Assembly (NCBI RefSeq): GCF_937616625.2
Contig: NC_065572.1
Location: 45,287,653 to 45,351,652 of the forward strand
Source: Mercurialis annua
Lineage: Eukaryota > Streptophyta > Magnoliopsida > Malpighiales > Euphorbiaceae
Direction of reading: 5' to 3'
DNA length: 64,000 bases
Below the pieces are notes generated by a model. That model made no database searches. It saw nothing but the letters and a program-made list of their open reading frames with translations, and was not told the DNA's origin. The position numbers and the translations under genes are program-made. Shown here in pieces: positions 40,701-50,752 of this stretch (its first letter is position 1; each line of letters starts with the position of its first letter).

Positions 40701-42745
40701 AAAATGCTTACAAGAACGACGCGTTAGATAGACTTAAGAAGCGCCAATCTAATCTATCGTCACTTTTTACGCACACTTTGCGTAATATAATATGACCATG
40801 CTTAGGTAATCGGAACGACGCGTTAAAGAGACTTGAGACTCGACATGCTAATCTAGCGTTACCTTTCTTGCAAACTTTGCGTACTATAACCTAACCATTC
40901 TTGGGTAATCGGAACGACGCGTTAAAGAGAATTGAGACACGACATACTAATCTAGCGTCACTTTTCACGCACTCTTTGCGTAATATTATTTAACCATGCT
41001 TAGATAATCGGTACGACGCGTTAAAGAGACTTGAGATGCGACATACTAATCTATTGTTACTTTTCACAAACACTTTGCGTAATATAACCTAACCATGCTT
41101 AGGTAATCGGAACCCGTTAGAGAGACTTGTGACGCGACATAAGCATGGTAATCGAAACGACGCGTTAAAGAGGCTTGAGACGGGACATACTGATCTAGCG
41201 TCACTTTTCAATCACACTTTTCATAATATAACCTAACCACGCTTAGGTAATCGGAACGACGCGTTAAAGAGACTTGAGAAGCGACATACTAATCTAGTGT
41301 CACTTTTTCCGCAAACTTTGCGTGTTATAACCTAATCATGCTTAGGTAATCGTAACGATGCATTAAAGAGCCTTGAGACGCGACATACTAATCTAGCGTC
41401 ACTTTTCACACACACCTTGCGTAATATAACCTAACCATGCTTAGGTAATAGGAACGACATCTTAATCTATTGTTATTTTTCAAGCACACTTCGCATAATA
41501 TAACCTAACCATGCTTAAGTAATCGGAACGACACGTTAGAAAGACTTGTGACGCGAGATAAGCATGGTAATCGAAATGACGCATTATAGAGACTTGAGAT
41601 GAAACATACTAATCTAGCATCACCTTTCATGCAGACTTTGCATAATATAACCTTAAACATGCTTAGGTAATCAGAACGACGGGTTAGATAGAATTAAGAA
41701 GCGCCAATCTAATCTAGCATCACTTTTTACGCACACTTTGCGTAATATAACCTAACCATGCTTAGGTAATCGGAACGACGCGTTAAAGATACTTGAGACA
41801 CGACATACTAATCTAGCGTTACCTTTCTCGCAAACATTGTGTACTATAACCTAACCATTCTTAGGTAATCGGAACAACGCGTTAAAGAGACTTGAGGCGC
41901 GACATACTAATCTAGCGTCACTTTTCACGCACTCTTTGCATAATATATCCTAACCAAGCTTAGATAATCAGAACGACGCGTTAAAGACTTGAGATGCGAC
42001 ATACTAATCTATTATTACTTTTCACGCACACTTTGCGTAATATAATCTAACCATGCTTAGGTAATCGGATTGACCCGTTAGAGAGACTTGTGACGCGACA
42101 TAAGTATGGTAATCGAAACGACGCGTTAAAGAGACTTGAGACGCGACATTTTAATCTAGCGTCACTTTTCACGCAAACGTTTCATAATATAACCTTGGTA
42201 TGCTTAGGTAATTGGAACGACGCGTTAGAGAGACTTAAGACGTGACATACTAATCTACTGTCATTTTTCACGCACACTTTGCGTAATATAACCTAACCAT
42301 GCTTAGGAAATCGGAACGACGCGTTAAAGAGACTTAAGACGCGACATACTAATCTAACATCCCTTTTCACGCACACTTTGCATAATATAACCTAACCATG
42401 ACGCGGCATACTAATCTAGCGTCACTTTTCACGCAAACTTTGCGTAATATAATCTAACCATGCTTAGGAAATCGGAACGATGCATTAAAGATAGTTTAGT
42501 AGTGTCATTCTAATCTAGCGTCACTTTTCACGCACAATTTATGTAATATAACCTAAACATGCTTAGGTAATCGGAATACGCATTAAAGAGACTTGAGGCG
42601 CGACATACTAATCTAGCATCACTTTTCATGCACAGTTTGCGTAAAATAACCTAACCATGCCTTGGTAATCGGAACGACGCGTTAAAGAGACTTGATACGC
42701 GACATAGTAATTGATTGTCACTTTTCACGCACACTTTGCGTAATA
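34740..42745 (+). repeat. Tandem 99-bp satellite, forward block
   Basis: Forward-orientation array between viral fragment A and the palindromic switch. Many 48-bp units are present (near 34,985, 35,625, 36,850, 37,550, 38,825, 39,530, 40,605, 41,145, 42,105). A marker monomer (attgtcatttttcacgtacactctg and close variants) recurs at 35,430, 36,656, 38,341 and 39,969. The combination cattaaagagcc...cacaccttgcg recurs near 34,752, 36,338, 38,013 and 39,655, giving a higher-order period of about 1.65 kb. A separate tandem duplication of about 960 bp covers 40.3-42.1 kb. No gene is seen. Confidence 0.95.
40340..42130 (+). repeat. Tandem segmental duplication of about 960 bp within satellite
   Basis: The monomer order in about 40,340-41,170 is repeated in about 41,325-42,130. 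Shared private variants are ttataacctaatcatgc, gacatcttaatct, gcgagataagcatgg, catgcagacttt, gaagcgccaatctaatc, gcgttacctttct, taaccattctt and cacgcactctttgc. The gcgttacc marker lies at 40,858 and 41,818, an offset of 960. The second copy lacks about 25 bp just before gacatcttaatct, which explains a larger offset (984) at the left edge. Confidence 0.85.
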
Positions 42746-42771
42746 TATTACGCAAAGTGTGCGTGAAAAGT
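42720..42771. repeat. Perfect 52-bp palindrome at satellite orientation switch
   Basis: The 26 bases 42,720-42,745 (ending ttgcgtaata) are the exact reverse complement of 42,746-42,771 (starting tattacgcaa), with no spacer. Left of the centre the array is forward, right of it reverse. Immediately after, the satellite segment tattacgcaaagtgtgcgtg repeats once more (from about 42,774), a short direct duplication at the same spot. Pairing fails at the next base out (c against t). Confidence 0.95.
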
Positions 42772-45700
42772 TATATTACGCAAAGTGTGCGTGAAAAGTG
42801 ACGCTAGATTAGTATGGTGCGTCTCAAGTCTCTTTAACACGTCGTTCTGATTACCTAAGCATGGTTAGGTTGTATTACGCAATTAGTGCTCAAAAAGTGA
42901 CGTTTGATTAGTATGGCGCGTCCTAAAACTCTCCTTAACGCGTCATTCCGATTACCTAAGCATGGTTAGGTTATTTTAGGCAAAGTGTGCGTGAAAAGTT
43001 ACGCTAGATTAATATGTCGTGTCTCAAGTCTCTTTAACGTGTCATTCCGATTATTCAAGCATGGTTAGGTTATATTACGCAAAGTGTGCGTGAAAAGTGA
43101 CGCTAGATTAGGATTTCACGTCTCAAGTCTCTTTAACGCGTGTTCCGATTACCTAAGCATGGTTACGTTATATAACGCAAGATTAGTATCTCGCGTCTCA
43201 AGTCTCTTTAACGTGTCGTTCCAATTACCTAAGCATGGTTAGGTTATATTACGCAAAGTGTGCGTGAAAAGTGACAATAAATTAGTATGTCGCGTATCAA
43301 GTCTATCTAACGCGTCGTTCAGATTACCTAAGCATTGTTAGGTTATATTAAGCAAAGTGGGCGTGAAAAGTGACGCTAGATAAGTATGTCGAGTCACAAG
43401 TCTCTTTAGCGTGTCGTTTCGATTACCTAAGCATGATTAGGTTATATTACGCAAAGTGTGTGTAAAAAGTGACGTTAGATTAGTGTGGCGCGTCTCAAGT
43501 CTCATTAATAAATCGTTTCGATTACCATGCTTATTCGCGTCACAAGTCTCTCTAACGCGTCGTCCCGATTACATAAGCATGGTTAGGTAATAGTACGCAA
43601 AATGTGCATGAAAAGTAACAATTTATTAGTATATCGCGTTTCAAGTCTCTTTAACGCGTCCTTCCGATTACCTAAGCATGGTTAGGTTATATTACGCAAT
43701 GTGTGCGTGAAAAGTGACAATCGATTACAATGTCGCGTATCAAGTCTAATTAACGCGTCGTTCCAATTACCTAAGCATGGTTAGGTTATATTACGCAAAG
43801 TATGCGTAAAAAGTGACGCTAGATTAGTATGTCGCGTCTCAATTCTTTTTAACGCGTTGTTCCGATTACCTAAGCATGGTTAGGTTATATAACGCAAAGT
43901 GTGCATGAAAAGTGACGCTAGATTAGTATGTCGCGTCTCAAGTCTCTTTAAAACGTCATTCCGATTACCTAAGTATGTGAGGTTATATTACGCAATGTGT
44001 GCGTAAAAAGTGACGCTAAATTAGTATGGTGCGTCTCAAGTCTATTTAACGCGTCGTTTCGATTACCGTGCTTATGTCGCATCACAAGTCTCTCTAACGC
44101 GTCGTTCATATTACCTAAGCATGGTTTGGTTATATTACGCAAAGTGTGCGTTAAACGTGATGCTAGATTAGTATGTCGCGTCTCAATTCTCTTTAACACG
44201 TTGTTCCGATTACCTAAGGGTTAGGTTATATTAGGCAAAGCGTGCGTGAAAAGTGACGCTAGATTAGTATGTCGCGTCTCAAGTCTGTTTAACGCGTTGT
44301 TCCGATTACCTCTAAGCATGGTTAGGATATATTACGCAAAGTGTGTGTGAAAAGTGACGCTAGATAGGTATGTCGCATCACATGTCTCTTTAACGTGTAG
44401 TTCCGATTACCTAAGCATGGTTAGGTTATATATTACGTAAAAAGTGCGTAAAAAGTGACGCTAGATTAGTATGGCGCGTCTCAAGTCTCTTTAATGCGTC
44501 GTTTCGATTACCATGCTTATGTCGCGTCACAAGTCTCTCTAACGCGTCGTTCCGATTACCTAGCATGGTTAGGTTATGCTACGCAAAGTGTGCGTGAAAA
44601 GTAACAATAAATTAGTATGTCGCATCTCAAGTCTTTAACGCGTCGTTCCGATTATCCAAGCATGGTTAGATTATATTACGAAAAGACTGCGTGAAAAGTG
44701 ACGCTAGATTAGTATGTCGCGTCTCATGTCTGTTTTATGTGTCGTTCTGATTACCCAAGAATGGTTAGGTTATAGTACACAAAGTTTGCGAGAAACGTAA
44801 CGCCAGATTAGTATGTCGTGTCTCAAGTCTCTTTAACGTGTCGTTCCGATTACCTAAGCATGGTTAGGTTGTATGACGCTAGATTAGATTGGCGTTTCTT
44901 AAGTCTATCTAACGCGTCGTTTTGAATACCTAAGAATGTTCAGGTTATATTATGCAAAGTCTGCGTGAAAAGTGACGCTAGATTAGTAGTATGTTTCGTC
45001 TCAAGTCTCTTGAACGCGTCGATTACCATGCTTATCTCGCATCACAATTCTCTTTATCGCGTCGTTCCTATTACCTAAGCAAGGTTAGGTTTTATTACGC
45101 AAGGTGTCCGTGAAAAGTGACGCTAGATTAGTATGTCGCATCTCAAGGCTCTTTAACGCGTTGATCCGATTACCTAAGCATGGTTAGCTAATATCACACA
45201 AAGTGTGCGTGAAAAATGACAATAGATTAGTATGTCGCGTCTTAAGTCTTTCTAACGTGTCTTTCCGATTACTTAGGCATGGTTAGGTTATAGTACGCAA
45301 ATAATGCGTGAAAAGTAACAATAGATTAGTATGTCGTGTCTTAAGTCTCTTCAACGCATTGTTCCGATTACCTAAGCATGGTCAGGTTATATTACGCAAA
45401 GAATGCGTAAAGAGTGACGCTAGATTAGTATGTCGAGTTTGAAGTCTGTTTAGCGCGTCGTTCTGATTACCTAAGCATGATTAGGTTATATTACGCAAAG
45501 AGTGCATGAAAAGTTACGCTAGATTAGTTTGTCGTGTCTCAAGTCTGTTCAACGTGTCGTTCCGATTACCTAAGCATGGTTAGGTTATATTACACAAAGT
45601 GTGCGTGAAAAGTGACGCTAGATAAGTATGTCGCGTCACAAGTCTCTTTAACGTGTCATTCCGATTACCTAAGCATGGTTAGGTTATATTTAAGGAAAGT

Positions 45701-46169
45701 GTGCGTAAAATGTGACGCTAGATTAGTGTGGCGCTTCTCAAGTCTATTTAACGCATCGCTTCGATTACCATGCTTATGTCGCGTCACAATTCTCTCTAAC
45801 ACATGGTTCTGATTACCAAAGCATGTTTAGGTTATATTACGCCAAGTGTGCGTAAAAAGTGATGCTAGATTAGTATGTCGTGTCTCAATTCTCTTTAACG
45901 TGTCAATCCGACCTAAGAATGGTTAGGTTATATTACGCAATGTGTGCGTGAAAACTGCTGCTAGGTTAGTATGTCGCTTCTCAAGTCTCTTTAACGCGTC
46001 GTTCCAATTAGCAAAGCATGGTTAGGTTATATTACGCAAAATGTGCTTGAAAAGTGACGCGAGATTAGTATGTCGCGTCTTATGTCTCTTTAACTCGTCG
46101 TTCCGATTACTTGAGCATGGTTAAGTCATATTACGCAAAGTGTGCTTGAAAAGTAACGCTAGATTAGTA
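42746..46169 (-). repeat. Tandem 99-bp satellite, reverse block
   Basis: Reverse-orientation array from the palindrome centre to viral fragment B, ending in the satellite text agattagta just before the virus. Short 48-bp units occur near 43,525, 44,070, 44,510, 45,025 and 45,765. Several monomers are truncated, for example about 43,180 and 44,870. No gene is seen. Confidence 0.95.
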
Positions 46170-46170
46170 C

Positions 46171-46911
46171 TATCAAATGGTGTATCATTTGCAAAACCAT
46201 GCTTTAAACCTTACTTTACCCGCAAACCATAATGATGCCCTTTTGATAAAAACAGATTCCCAAAACACCCCTTCTTGTGTCCATATACCCAAACAAATCA
46301 CTAGAAGTGAACTCCTACACCTTTTCCCTGAAAAGTGGATTACCAACTATGAAAAAATACATGAATCTACTCAACCTGTTCAATCCTGTACTCCAGTATT
46401 CACAAAAAAACCTGATGGCACTGTTGACACGTCCTTTGCAAAACATACTGATGTCACTCCTCAGGTATTTTCTACACAGTTCATGCTTGAATCATTTCCA
46501 CAAGAAAAAGGAGTTCCTGTTGTCTCTTTTGATTTTGAAGGGCGTCCTATATATGCCTTTCAACGGGATGGTCATTGTTTCTTCGATGCTTGTGATTGTG
46601 ATGATTGCTTAACCGATTTGGAGGATGAAGAAATCGAAGATGATCTCCAAAATTCAAATTGTTGTTCTGAAGCTGATTTTCACAGGAGATATGATGACAA
46701 TGATCCTTTTATTGGGATGCTTGGCCAACCATCTGGAAAATATGACTATTTAGTGTCATACTCTCCTCCAGCAGATTTGACAGCGCCTTCTCCACAAAAA
46801 CCATCAAACTCACCCTGTCATAATCCACCTAAACCACCAAAAACTTCACCACCACTTCCTTGCTACCAAAAAAGCCCTGAAATGGATAAGGAAGGAAGAA
46901 CCAATACATAG
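46171..46911 (+). pseudogene. Movement-protein C terminus and linker, fragment B
   Basis: The open frame starts at the truncation point within the movement protein; the first residues (YQMVYHLQNHALNL) look like the C-terminal part of that domain. It continues into PSCVHIPKQITR, an acidic stretch DLEDEEIEDDLQ and a proline-rich segment (PPKPPKTSPP). The frame ends at a TAG at 46,909-46,911 because of an extra C at about 46,865-46,866 relative to fragment A. The ATG at 46,177 is internal, not a true start. No enzyme motif is present. Confidence 0.8.
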
Positions 46912-47983
46912 AAACCCTATTGTGGCAGAAATCCCTCAAATCTGTATGTTTCAATCCCCTTCATATGAAAAGGAATACCCTTCTTTACCAGAAACCTTAA
47001 CCTCCACCCAACCCATCAAATCAACCCCATTTATACAAAATCCCTCCACTGTCGAGCCAGATGGTACACTCAAACAGGTTTCTCAAGCAGAAGCAGTCTT
47101 GAACTGGCAAACACAAAATGCTATTGCTCAGAATCAAAAGCTCACTAAGCTTGAAGGAAAGATCGATCAAGTCTCTCTTAAACTTAGTGATATTGATGAC
47201 AAGTTTCAGAAAGATATCAAAAATAGAATCGCTGGTCTTCAAAGCAAAGTTCAAGCAGGCCAAGATGAGATGAAGGTGTTAATTCAAAAATTATCTTTGA
47301 ATGCTCTTGGTGCTAAGGAGATTGAAATAGGCAAATTGAAGGCAGACATTCGAGCCCTTGAAAAACATCTGAAACAAAGATCTTCTTCTATGGATACATC
47401 AGATCCCTTAAACCCTTTTTCCTCCTTCTATACACAAAAGTTTTCCTTACCAACTACCACAAATAACCGTGTTTATGAGCTTAAAATACCTTCTGAAGAT
47501 GAGCTTAGAAGTCTTGGTCTTGAAAGAGAATTGTTTAATAAAAGGCTTCGAAAAGGAAAATTTCCCTCCACCAAAACAATTTCTTCATCTTCGGCTGACT
47601 CGGCCGATCAAGACACTAAACCAAAAATCCCTTTTCCCACCTATGATACAATGATGGTCAATCCGATCCAGAATTTCCTTCAGACTTTTGCCACCAACAA
47701 GATGCCTGCTTTTGATATTGGTCAGATTGATACAGAATCCTCTTCATCTAGCCATTCAGACAGTCTGGGTAGTTTTGATTCAGATAGTGAGGATCAGATA
47801 CAATTCATGGCAGCACCACCTAGTACTTCTCAGCAATCTTATTATGAAGAACCTCCAGAAGATGACAATGATGCAAACAGCTTTGAATTCTCCAGTCCAC
47901 AAACCACATATGCACCCGCTACAGGTGAATATACTAAAGCTACTGGAGTATTCTTTACCTTGGATAATATCCCTCCTTCCTAA
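46912..47983 (+). pseudogene. Viral coiled-coil and acidic N-terminal capsid region
   Basis: Continuation of the polyprotein in the next frame. Residues encoded by about 47,080-47,385 form a heptad-like, charged helical stretch (NQKLTKLEGKIDQVSLKLS, then IAGLQSKVQAGQDEMK) typical of a coiled coil. Caulimovirids use coiled-coil segments in virion-associated functions, but this specific role is inferred. A Ser/Asp-rich acidic segment follows (SSSSSHSDSLGSFDSDSED), as is common before caulimovirid capsid cores. An in-frame TAA at 47,981-47,983 interrupts the polyprotein; the same frame continues open beyond it. The nominal first codon at 46,922 is GTG and internal, so no independent start is claimed. 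Confidence 0.75.
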
Positions 47984-48850
47984 TATAGGGATAGAATTCA
48001 AAAGTTCAGTGCTTGGCTGGAAAGTCAATTACTTAAACCAGATGTTGTTCTTCATGATATCCTCCAGTTTTTCTGCTCTAGATTCACTGGAAAGTTACAA
48101 GATTGGTTTAATGGATTAGCTCAAGAATCCAGATTTACTCTTATAAATGCACCTACGGCTACAGCGTTCTTGGGATGTATTTATAATGAATTCTTGGGAA
48201 AAATCAATGATGATGAGGAGATCGCACGGAAAGAGTTCTATCAAATGAAGTGTTGCTCTTTAAAGAAAAGAGATCTTGATATTCACTTTCAGAGAATCTC
48301 TAAGAGATTTTATCGTCTTTCTGGCAACAACAATCCTGATTTAAAGCAAGCCTTTTTAGCCTCTTTGCCAGAATTGCTGTCTACAAAGATGTTCACTCTG
48401 ATTCAGCAGACAGATAAGAAGATAAATGATCTTAGTCTTGGAGAACTCTATCAAATTATGCTCAGAGCTTTATCTCAACTCTGTGAACAGAAAAAGGTCT
48501 TGAATATGTATTTTTCAAGACAGAAGAATCCATTGATGAAGTTATCATGCAACAGACCGGATCTAATGGTCAAATGTGATTCTTCCTCTACATCATGCAT
48601 TTGTCCGTCAAAGAAGAAGAGCCATTCCTTCAAGATGAAAGGACAAAAAAGGTTCCATAAACGATCTTCCAAAAGATGGCGCTATTTTAAGAAGAAGTTC
48701 CGAGGAAGGACAAAATCAAATAAGTGCTTCCTGTGTGGAAAAGAAGGTCACTTTGTAAAAAGTTATCCTAGCAAAGCCAAAAAATCTTCGAAACTTATTC
48801 AGCAAATCCAGCAAATGACTTCAGCTGATCTCGATGATGCTGATATTGAA
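47984..48850 (+). pseudogene. Caulimovirid coat-protein region with altered zinc knuckle
   Basis: The frame is open from 47,984 after the stop, with the helical core recognisable by LQDWFNGLAQESR and LGCIYNEFLG, as in caulimovirid coat proteins. A basic Lys/Arg-rich stretch follows at about 48,610-48,720 (KKKSHSFKMKGQKRFHKR), then a CCHC zinc knuckle at 48,725-48,766. The knuckle reads CFLCGKEGHFVKSY: the first two Cys and the His are in place, but Tyr occupies the fourth ligand position. In the family this knuckle binds genomic RNA during packaging, so the change would be expected to disable it. It is followed by an acidic Ser-rich tail. Confidence 0.85.
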
Positions 48851-48989
48851 TCCTCATTTTCTGAAGAAGATGAGCCTGGTCCACATAGTTTATTCGCTAT
48901 CAGCAGATACGACGACGATCCTTCAGATGATGATCTTCAATTCTCCATCCAACATCCAGCTGACAATGTTTATGCTACTTCTTCCCAAC

Positions 48990-49485
48990 CTGTTCCACAT
49001 GTTGTCGTACAGATATATCCAGAAAAGTTTGCTCGACCTATCAAGGCCATAGCTTTCATGGATACTGGTGCTCGTAAGACGATTATCAATCCTGATGAGC
49101 TCCCACCGCAATATTGGGTATCCCATAAAGAATACTTCAGGGCAGCGGATGGAAAGATTTTCTATACAGACTGGAAAACAAAGAATCCAATCAAAATCCA
49201 GTTCTTCCCTGGTTGTCACATATGGACTCAAGTTCTTGGTTCTTCTCTTCCAAACAAAGACATAGTCCTTGGATTTGACATTTTCTGGGGTATCAGTGGA
49301 CTGCAACTTTTATCGAATGGGATCAAATACAAGAAGTATTTTCAACCTTATACAGAGGTATCATCTTTTTTCACAATTCAGCCCTCTGTTGTTCCATTCT
49401 TTTCTGATATTCAAGAAACTCTAAACAGTCTATGTTCTGCCAATTCCCACACAGAGTTTCTCTCTAAATGTCCCAACCTCTTTGG
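48990..49485 (+). pseudogene. Pararetroviral aspartic protease region
   Basis: Same frame as the coat protein. The catalytic motif DTGA is at 49,061-49,072, preceded by hydrophobic AIAFM as expected for retropepsin-like proteases that cut the polyprotein. A downstream hydrophobic-glycine segment (VLGFDIFWG, about 49,265-49,291) fits the second conserved strand. The catalytic Asp is intact. A frameshift lies at the A-run around 49,485-49,491, after which the reverse transcriptase continues in another frame; the original frame runs on to a stop at 49,586-49,588. Confidence 0.85.
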
Positions 49486-50340
49486 AAAAATCCTGATTTC
49501 TTCATTTCATTACCTTTCAAACAAAATGAAGATGTTAATCCTACTAAAGCCACCCATCCGGGAATGTCACCTTCTGATCTTACATTAGCCATTGATGAAT
49601 GTGCCCAACTTCTTTCACAAGATCTTATAGAATCCACTAAGTTTGAGTGGGCATGTCAAACTTTTTATGTCAATAAAAGGTCAGAACAAGTAAGAGGAAA
49701 AAAAGACTTGTCATAGACTATCAACCTCTAAACCACTTTCTTAGAGATGATAAGTTTCCTCTTTCAAAGATTTCCTCTCTTTTCACCTATCTTTCAGGAG
49801 CAAGAATTTTCTCTAAATTTGATCTTAAAGCAGGCTTCTGGCAATTAGGTATCAAACCAGAGGAAAGATATAAAACAACCTTCTGTATACCAAACCATCA
49901 TTATCAATGGACAGTCATGCCATTTGGTCTTAAGGTTGCTCCTTCCATTTTCCAAAAAGCCATGGTCAAAATTTATGAGCCTCTTCTCCCATCAGCGCTC
50001 ATTTATATTGATGATATTCTATTGTTTTCTTCTGATACATCCAGTCATGAGAAATTATTCCAACATTTCTTTGATATCACTAAGCAATTTGGAGTTATGT
50101 TGTCTCCTACTAAGATATATATTGGCAAACCAGAAATGGAGTATCTCGGCATGAATTTCAAAGATGGTGCTTATTAGCCTGGCAACATTTTGCTGCTGAA
50201 TTGCTCAAGTTTCCAGATCAGGGTCTCTCTCAAAAACAGGTTCAGCAATTTCTTTGAATTGTTAATTATTTGAGAGACTTCATTCCAAATTTCACTCAAA
50301 AGGCAGCCCCGTTATATAAATGATTAAGGAAAAATCCTCC
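49486..50340 (+). pseudogene. Pararetroviral reverse transcriptase (multiply broken)
   Basis: Copies pregenomic RNA into DNA in the live virus. The N-terminal part is in one frame (FISLPFKQNED, then WACQTFYVNKR) to about 49,697. A frameshift in the A-run 49,698-49,704 moves it to the next frame, which carries FSKFDLKAGFWQLGI, MPFGLKVAPSIFQ and the catalytic YIDD at 50,004-50,015. A stop follows at 50,175-50,177, a frameshift near 50,180, and stops at 50,255-50,257 and 50,321-50,323 in the connection region. The catalytic aspartates themselves are intact. Homology runs without gaps apart from these lesions. Confidence 0.92.
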
Positions 50341-50752
50341 TCCCTGGTCTGACAAACAAACACAAGCAATCAAGCTTCTCAAAGAAGAGACACAAGGAAT
50401 TCCATCTCTTCAGATTCCTCAGTCAGAAACCAGAATATTGCAGACAGATGCCAGTGATAAATTTTGGGGTGCTATTCTGTTAGAAGAACAAGACAGTAAA
50501 CAAAGGATATGCGCTTATGCTAGTGGAAAATTCTCAGAAGCAGAGACTCATTATCATTCCACATTTAAAGAAGTGTTAGCGGTCAAATATGGGATCAAGA
50601 AGTTTGAATTTCATCTGATCGGTCACAAGTTCAAAGTGCTTATGGATTGTTCTTCATTTCCAAAAATGCTCAATTTTAAAGGGAAAATTGTTCCTAACAA
50701 TCAACTACTTCGATGGAGTGAATGGTTCAGCAAGTATGATTTCATGGTAGAA
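50341..50752 (+). pseudogene. Pararetroviral RNase H, truncated by satellite
   Basis: This degrades the RNA strand of RNA:DNA hybrids in the live virus. TDAS with the first catalytic Asp is at 50,444-50,455, FKEVLAV supplies the Glu (about 50,564-50,584), and VLMDCSSF supplies the next Asp (about 50,636-50,659). The domain stops at DFMVE (50,752), where satellite text gtatgtcgcg begins, so the C-terminal residues are gone. Translation would run a further 19 codons into satellite. The frame is the one reached after the shift near 50,180. Confidence 0.9.

Larger units (their letters stand above)
46170..50752 (+). mobile_element. Endogenous pararetrovirus fragment B (Caulimoviridae-like), plus strand
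   Basis: About 4.6 kb of viral sequence inside reverse-orientation satellite. Order: movement-protein C terminus, linker, coiled-coil region, coat protein with zinc-knuckle remnant, aspartic protease, reverse transcriptase, RNase H. This order with no integrase identifies a caulimovirid rather than an LTR retrotransposon. The frames appear once to have been a single long polyprotein, as in petuvirus- or florendovirus-like members. It is truncated at both ends: it starts within the movement protein and stops within RNase H. At least four frameshifts and four stops are visible. The primer-binding site and the 3' end of the genome are absent here. Confidence 0.92.

Noticed and set aside
46277..46612. 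111-codon alternative frame in fragment B
   Set aside because: Overlaps the real viral linker in a different frame and has no homology of its own.
46170..50752. LTR retrotransposon (Gypsy) as the source of fragment B
   Set aside because: Reverse transcriptase and protease alone would allow it, but a movement-protein end lies upstream, no integrase follows, and no LTRs are seen, so a caulimovirid fits better.
46170..50752. A replication-competent endogenous virus
   Set aside because: It is truncated at both ends, with multiple frameshifts and stops, an altered zinc knuckle and no primer-binding site in this fragment.
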